64,000 bases of DNA from Kordiimonas aestuarii (GTDB lineage Bacteria > Pseudomonadota > Alphaproteobacteria > Sphingomonadales > Kordiimonadaceae). A program made the position numbers and the translations under genes. Positions 60,867-64,000 of this stretch are shown here, one piece after another (position 1 is the stretch's first letter; each line of letters starts with the position of its first letter). Below the pieces are notes generated by a model. That model was not told the DNA's origin, did not search any database, and worked only from the letters and a program-made list of their open reading frames with translations. The DNA lies in contig NZ_JAOBPP010000021.1 in NCBI RefSeq assembly GCF_025574465.1, positions 124,001-188,000 of the forward strand. The letters are read 5' to 3'.

Positions 60867-61742
60867 ATGGTTGAGAAGGTAGGGGTTATCGGCGCAGGCC
60901 AGATGGGTAACGGTATCGCCCACGTCAGTGCACTTGCAGGCATGAACGTCATGCTGACAGACGTAAGCCTGGAAAAGGTGGAAGCCGGCCTTGAGGTGAT
61001 CAAGGGCAACCTCTCCAGACAGGTTGGCAAGGGCAAGATCACAGCAGACGAGATGGACGCCGCGCTTGGCCGCATCAAGATTGCCGACAAGCTGTCCGCG
61101 CACTCCGACTGTGATCTTGTCATTGAAGCCGCAATTGAGAACGAGAAGATCAAGACCACGATCTTCAAGGATCTGTGCCCGCATCTGAAATCAAGTGCGC
61201 TGGTCGCGTCCAACACGTCGTCTATCGCCATCACACGACTTGCCGCCACCACGGACCGGCCAGAAAAATTCATGGGCGTTCACTTCATGAACCCGGTGCC
61301 TGTGATGCAACTGGTGGAACTGATCCCCGGGATCGCCACGTCGGAAGAAACATTTGAGCGCTTCAAGGTTTTCACCGGTAAACTGAACAAGACAACCGTG
61401 ATCTCGGAAGATTTCCCCGCCTTTATCGTCAATCGTATCCTGATGCCGATGATCAACGAGGCCATCTACACACTTTATGAAGGTGTGGGCAGCGTTGAAG
61501 CCATCGACAGCGCCATGATGCTGGGTGCCAACCACCCGATGGGACCGCTTACGCTGGCTGACTTTATCGGCCTTGATACCTGCCTGTCGATCATGCAGGT
61601 GCTCTATGACGGCCTGGCGGACAGCAAGTATCGCCCTTGCCCGCTTCTGGTGAAATATGTGGAAGCCGGATGGCTGGGCCGCAAGACAGGTCGCGGTTTT
61701 TATGACTACCGCACCGGCGGTGAACCGGTCCCGACCCGGTAA
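60867..61742 (+). CDS. 3-hydroxybutyryl-CoA dehydrogenase
   Basis: 291 aa. NAD-binding GVIGAGQMGNGIAHVSALAG, catalytic signature FMGVHFMNPVPVMQLVELIP, DFPAFIVNRILMPMINEAIY and a C-terminal domain ending GLGRKTGRGFYDY-like (WLGRKTGRGFYDYRTGG). Oxidises (S)-3-hydroxyacyl-CoA in fatty-acid/butanoate metabolism. Separate terminators bracket it, so it is its own unit although grouped with etfBA. Confidence 0.95.
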   Translation: MVEKVGVIGAGQMGNGIAHVSALAGMNVMLTDVSLEKVEAGLEVIKGNLSRQVGKGKITADEMDAALGRIKIADKLSAHSDCDLVIEAAIENEKIKTTIFKDLCPHLKSSALVASNTSSIAITRLAATTDRPEKFMGVHFMNPVPVMQLVELIPGIATSEETFERFKVFTGKLNKTTVISEDFPAFIVNRILMPMINEAIYTLYEGVGSVEAIDSAMMLGANHPMGPLTLADFIGLDTCLSIMQVLYDGLADSKYRPCPLLVKYVEAGWLGRKTGRGFYDYRTGGEPVPTR

Positions 61743-61766
61743 TCAGGACAGATTGGTCCACAAATG

Positions 61767-61797
61767 AAAAAGCCGCTTTCCAGAAAGCGGCTTTTAT
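61767..61797. terminator. bidirectional terminator
   Basis: AAAAGCCGCTTTC-cag-AAAGCGGCTTTT with A-run before and T-run after the stem, serving both the dehydrogenase and the convergent TPR gene. Confidence 0.93.
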
Positions 61798-61817
61798 TTT
61801 TCCAAACATGCAGCTGC

Positions 61818-63746
61818 TTACTGCTGCTGCATTTTTTCCTTGCGTATCTTGGCGATTTTGAACTCCGCGATCGTTTCCCGCAGCTCGTCTTTCAGCTTCT
61901 TGTCAAAGCTTGCCAGTGCATGTGCTGCCTGGGTTTCAGCAATCGCTTCGTCAAACATACCCAACTGGGCCAGCGCATAGCCATAGTTTGCGGCAACAAC
62001 CGCTGATGTAGGCAATAGCTTGCGCGCGGTCTGCAATGCGGTTTTTGCCTCGGAAAACTCGGACAGCATAAGGTGTGTGTGGCCCAGTTTTGCATATAGC
62101 TGGCCATCTGCATCCACTTTGGTAACCAGCACCTTCAGGTCGGCCTTCGCAGCTTTGTAATTGCCAAGGGCACTATAAGCATAGCCCCTGTTCTTCAGCG
62201 CCGATTGATAATCCGGCTTAAGCGCAATTGCCTTGGAAAGCGCGTTCACCGCGTCTTCCATTTTACCCATCCGGTAATAGATCGCCCCTTTGACGTTGTG
62301 GGCAACGGCTTCGCCATCCTCGTACTGCATCAGCTTGTTGGCTGTTGCCAAGGCATCCACATAGCGCTCTCCCTCAATCTGCATATTGGCGATTGAGGAA
62401 AGGCGCTCCACAGACATAAGGCCCATGTCGTCAAGACCGTTCATCAGTTCTATAGCCAGATCCAGATTGCCCGCTTTATATTCGGCAATGGCTTGCGCGG
62501 TCATGAGGCTGGCCTGGACCTGCCGGGCGTTGTCGCCTTCCTGTGAGGTAAACTCAATCGCTTTCCTGAAACTTTCCGAAGCCGCTTTGCCGTTTCCCAG
62601 CGCCACATTGGCCGCGCCCGCCGCGGCCTGGGCGTCTGTATCCGAAACCTGGTCCGGGAGAAGCGGCTTCAGCACGTCAAGCGAGCGTTCCGGAAAACCG
62701 GCCTTGGTCAGGCTTTCAGCGAGCGCGAGACGAACCTCACGGTCATCCGGGTTTCTGTTCAGAAATTGTTGCAGAAATTTTGAAGCAACAGCATATTTCT
62801 GCATGCGGTATGTCACAAGGCCATACAGGCGGTTAGCGGCCGGATACAGGCTGAACAAGTCGCCTGACCGCAACAAAACTTCCTGGGCCTGTTCAAGCTG
62901 CCCCTTCTCGGCCTGAATGAAGGCTACATAAAACTGCGTCACCGGATAATTCGCCGCAAGCGCCACCGCCTTGTCCAGCGCTTGTTCCGACTGCTCCAGC
63001 TTGCCAACATCCAGATAGGCAGCTGTGAGTTCAAGCAGCGCGTGAATGTGCGTTGGTTGCTTCTCCAGAGCCCGCTCAAGTAAGGTGATAGCCTTTTCTG
63101 AGTTGCCCCGCATGCGAGCAATCGCCCCCAGAATATAGTCGGGCATCGCCTTGCTGTTGTCTTTTTCGCGGGCGGAACTGGCTGCCGCCTCGGAGGCTTC
63201 AAGGTTTTTGTCGCTAAGCTCCAGCAGGGCAAGGCCTAGGTCAACTCGGTAATTTTCCGGCTGCATGCCAGCCGCAATACCATAGTATTTCCGTCCGAGT
63301 TCGACATCTCCCTCTTGCACGGCAATATCCGCTTGCACCAACAGTGCTTCAAAACCATCCTGCCCAGACAGCTTTACATTGCGAAGTTCTTCCTTTGCAT
63401 CATGAAGCCGGCGCTGCAACATATAGGCAGACCCCATCGTCAACGCGGTCTGCGATGACAGAGCACCGCTGTCACGTGCTTTTTCGATCGCCACCTGTGC
63501 GGCAACGCCATTGAGCTGTTTCAGGTAAATATCTGCCAGCACAAGATAATCGTCAGTTTTTGTAAGATTAAGTTGCTCTTTCGCACGGATAATTTCGATC
63601 GCCTTCGCAGCTTCCCCTTCATCCGCCAATTGTGTGAGTGCCGCGCGGTCATACGCTGCCAGTTCATTGGAATCCAGCCCAAGGTCGTTGGATTCACCAC
63701 ATGCCGCTAGCATAAACGCAGCTATTAAAATAAATTTTCGAAACAT
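61818..63746 (-). CDS. TPR-repeat lipoprotein
   Basis: 642 aa. Lipobox FILIAAFMLAACGES (Cys about residue 16), then a solenoid of about fifteen TPR-like repeats (e.g. YLDVGKLEQSEQALDKAVAL, YRMGKMEDAVNALSKAIALK, YSALGNYKAAKADLKVLVTK). It recalls PrsT, the TPR lipoprotein of exosortase/PEP-CTERM systems, but no exosortase is in view and PrsT is usually longer. Divergent from a secreted protein at the right edge. Confidence 0.85.
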   Translation of the reverse strand: MFRKFILIAAFMLAACGESNDLGLDSNELAAYDRAALTQLADEGEAAKAIEIIRAKEQLNLTKTDDYLVLADIYLKQLNGVAAQVAIEKARDSGALSSQTALTMGSAYMLQRRLHDAKEELRNVKLSGQDGFEALLVQADIAVQEGDVELGRKYYGIAAGMQPENYRVDLGLALLELSDKNLEASEAAASSAREKDNSKAMPDYILGAIARMRGNSEKAITLLERALEKQPTHIHALLELTAAYLDVGKLEQSEQALDKAVALAANYPVTQFYVAFIQAEKGQLEQAQEVLLRSGDLFSLYPAANRLYGLVTYRMQKYAVASKFLQQFLNRNPDDREVRLALAESLTKAGFPERSLDVLKPLLPDQVSDTDAQAAAGAANVALGNGKAASESFRKAIEFTSQEGDNARQVQASLMTAQAIAEYKAGNLDLAIELMNGLDDMGLMSVERLSSIANMQIEGERYVDALATANKLMQYEDGEAVAHNVKGAIYYRMGKMEDAVNALSKAIALKPDYQSALKNRGYAYSALGNYKAAKADLKVLVTKVDADGQLYAKLGHTHLMLSEFSEAKTALQTARKLLPTSAVVAANYGYALAQLGMFDEAIAETQAAHALASFDKKLKDELRETIAEFKIAKIRKEKMQQQ

Positions 63747-63842
63747 GCGATGAACTGCCCCAATCCAGTATTTATGTACTTCTTACATTTTTAATGGAGT
63801 TTTCCCCAAATTTTAGCTATAAGGAGAAAAATTTACGTTGTC

Positions 63843-64000
63843 ATGGGATATTTAATTATGACAGGTCTTGGAAAACTTTTGACGGCTGGCTTTGCTCTGG
63901 CATCGGGTATCGCCATTTCAAACTCAGCGTCTGCAGCAACCATATATGGTGAACTTCTTGCTGATCCCGGATCATACGGCGCTATCGCGCTCGGGGATTC
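63843..64000 (+). CDS. secreted protein, cut by right edge
   Basis: ATG 63843 (or 63858) opens a frame that runs off the window. The 52 visible residues contain a signal peptide (LLTAGFALASGIAISNSASA) followed by ATIYGELLADPGSYGAIALG. Many PEP-CTERM-sorted proteins start this way, but the diagnostic C-terminus is not seen. AAGGAG lies 16 bases from the first ATG, farther than usual. Confidence 0.6.
   Translation, partial: MGYLIMTGLGKLLTAGFALASGIAISNSASAATIYGELLADPGSYGAIALGD

Noticed and set aside
1..64000. CRISPR array
   Set aside because: No regularly spaced short repeats were seen anywhere in the window.

Overview
The window looks like chromosomal DNA of a GC-moderate alphaproteobacterium. 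The closest overall feel is Kordiimonadales or a relative, but that is inference from gene content, not a database match. Pointers are the run HIG1 twin-transmembrane protein / cob(I)alamin adenosyltransferase / etfB / etfA / 3-hydroxybutyryl-CoA dehydrogenase (58.1-61.7 kb), a Coq7-type quinone hydroxylase beside dsbB, GluQRS, and a TonB2/TtpC-type energy-transduction cluster opened by a DUF3450 protein.

Layout. 0-11.3 kb is ordinary core and accessory metabolism: an acyl-CoA dehydrogenase cut by the left edge, a GT2-like glycosyltransferase, a 59-aa orphan, SRPBCC and MAPEG proteins, a minus-strand trio (lipid kinase, ExoD-like, phosphoesterase), MgtC-like and LysE-like membrane proteins, a periplasmic solute-binding protein, a PabB-PabC fusion and an FAH hydrolase. 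12.4-17.9 kb is a seven-gene Ton operon (DUF3450, TtpC-like, ExbB, ExbD, ExbD, TonB, TPR). A decayed flavodoxin-fold oxidoreductase lies behind it. 18.5-20.9 kb is a second, reduced Ton cluster (TonB, ExbD and a secreted TPR-TonB fusion) without its own ExbB. 21-27.1 kb holds a serine beta-lactamase-fold hydrolase, a PF04392-like binding protein coupled to a histidine kinase, and a convergent CHASE-type hybrid kinase. 27.3-31.4 kb has a GST, a nitronate monooxygenase, an HxlR regulator, a methyltransferase and a secreted HEXXH peptidase.

31.4-50.0 kb is a genomic island of about 18.6 kb. It is bounded by a 15-bp perfect direct repeat (31413-31427 and 50015-50029); the right copy is the 3' end of a tRNA-Leu(CAA) gene, and a tyrosine integrase sits just inside the left copy. 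The cargo is mainly anti-mobile-element in character. One minus-strand cassette reads ribbon-helix-helix protein, C5-cytosine methyltransferase, NurA-like nuclease with an extra N-terminal domain resembling the EcoRII effector-binding fold, HerA-like translocase, Vsr endonuclease and a small putative PD-(D/E)xK protein. Behind it are a three-gene group (ATPase with a C-terminal nuclease-like domain, two-helix membrane protein, VirD4/TraD-like ATPase), a 1433-aa GHKL-ATPase/NOV_C (DUF3883) protein, a divergent DUF2971 protein, a broken adenine methylase and an AlpA-like protein. The methyltransferase-NurA-HerA-Vsr cassette is my best candidate for an undescribed restriction-like defence system.

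50.1-64 kb returns to core genes: YqaA, DsbB, Coq7, HNH nuclease, a VOC/TetR pair around a perfect 18-bp palindrome, an unusual dioxygenase-TPR-ATP-grasp fusion, GluQRS, a lipoprotein, the etf cluster, a TPR lipoprotein and the start of a secreted protein cut by the right edge. All functions are read from sequence motifs by eye; no searches were run.
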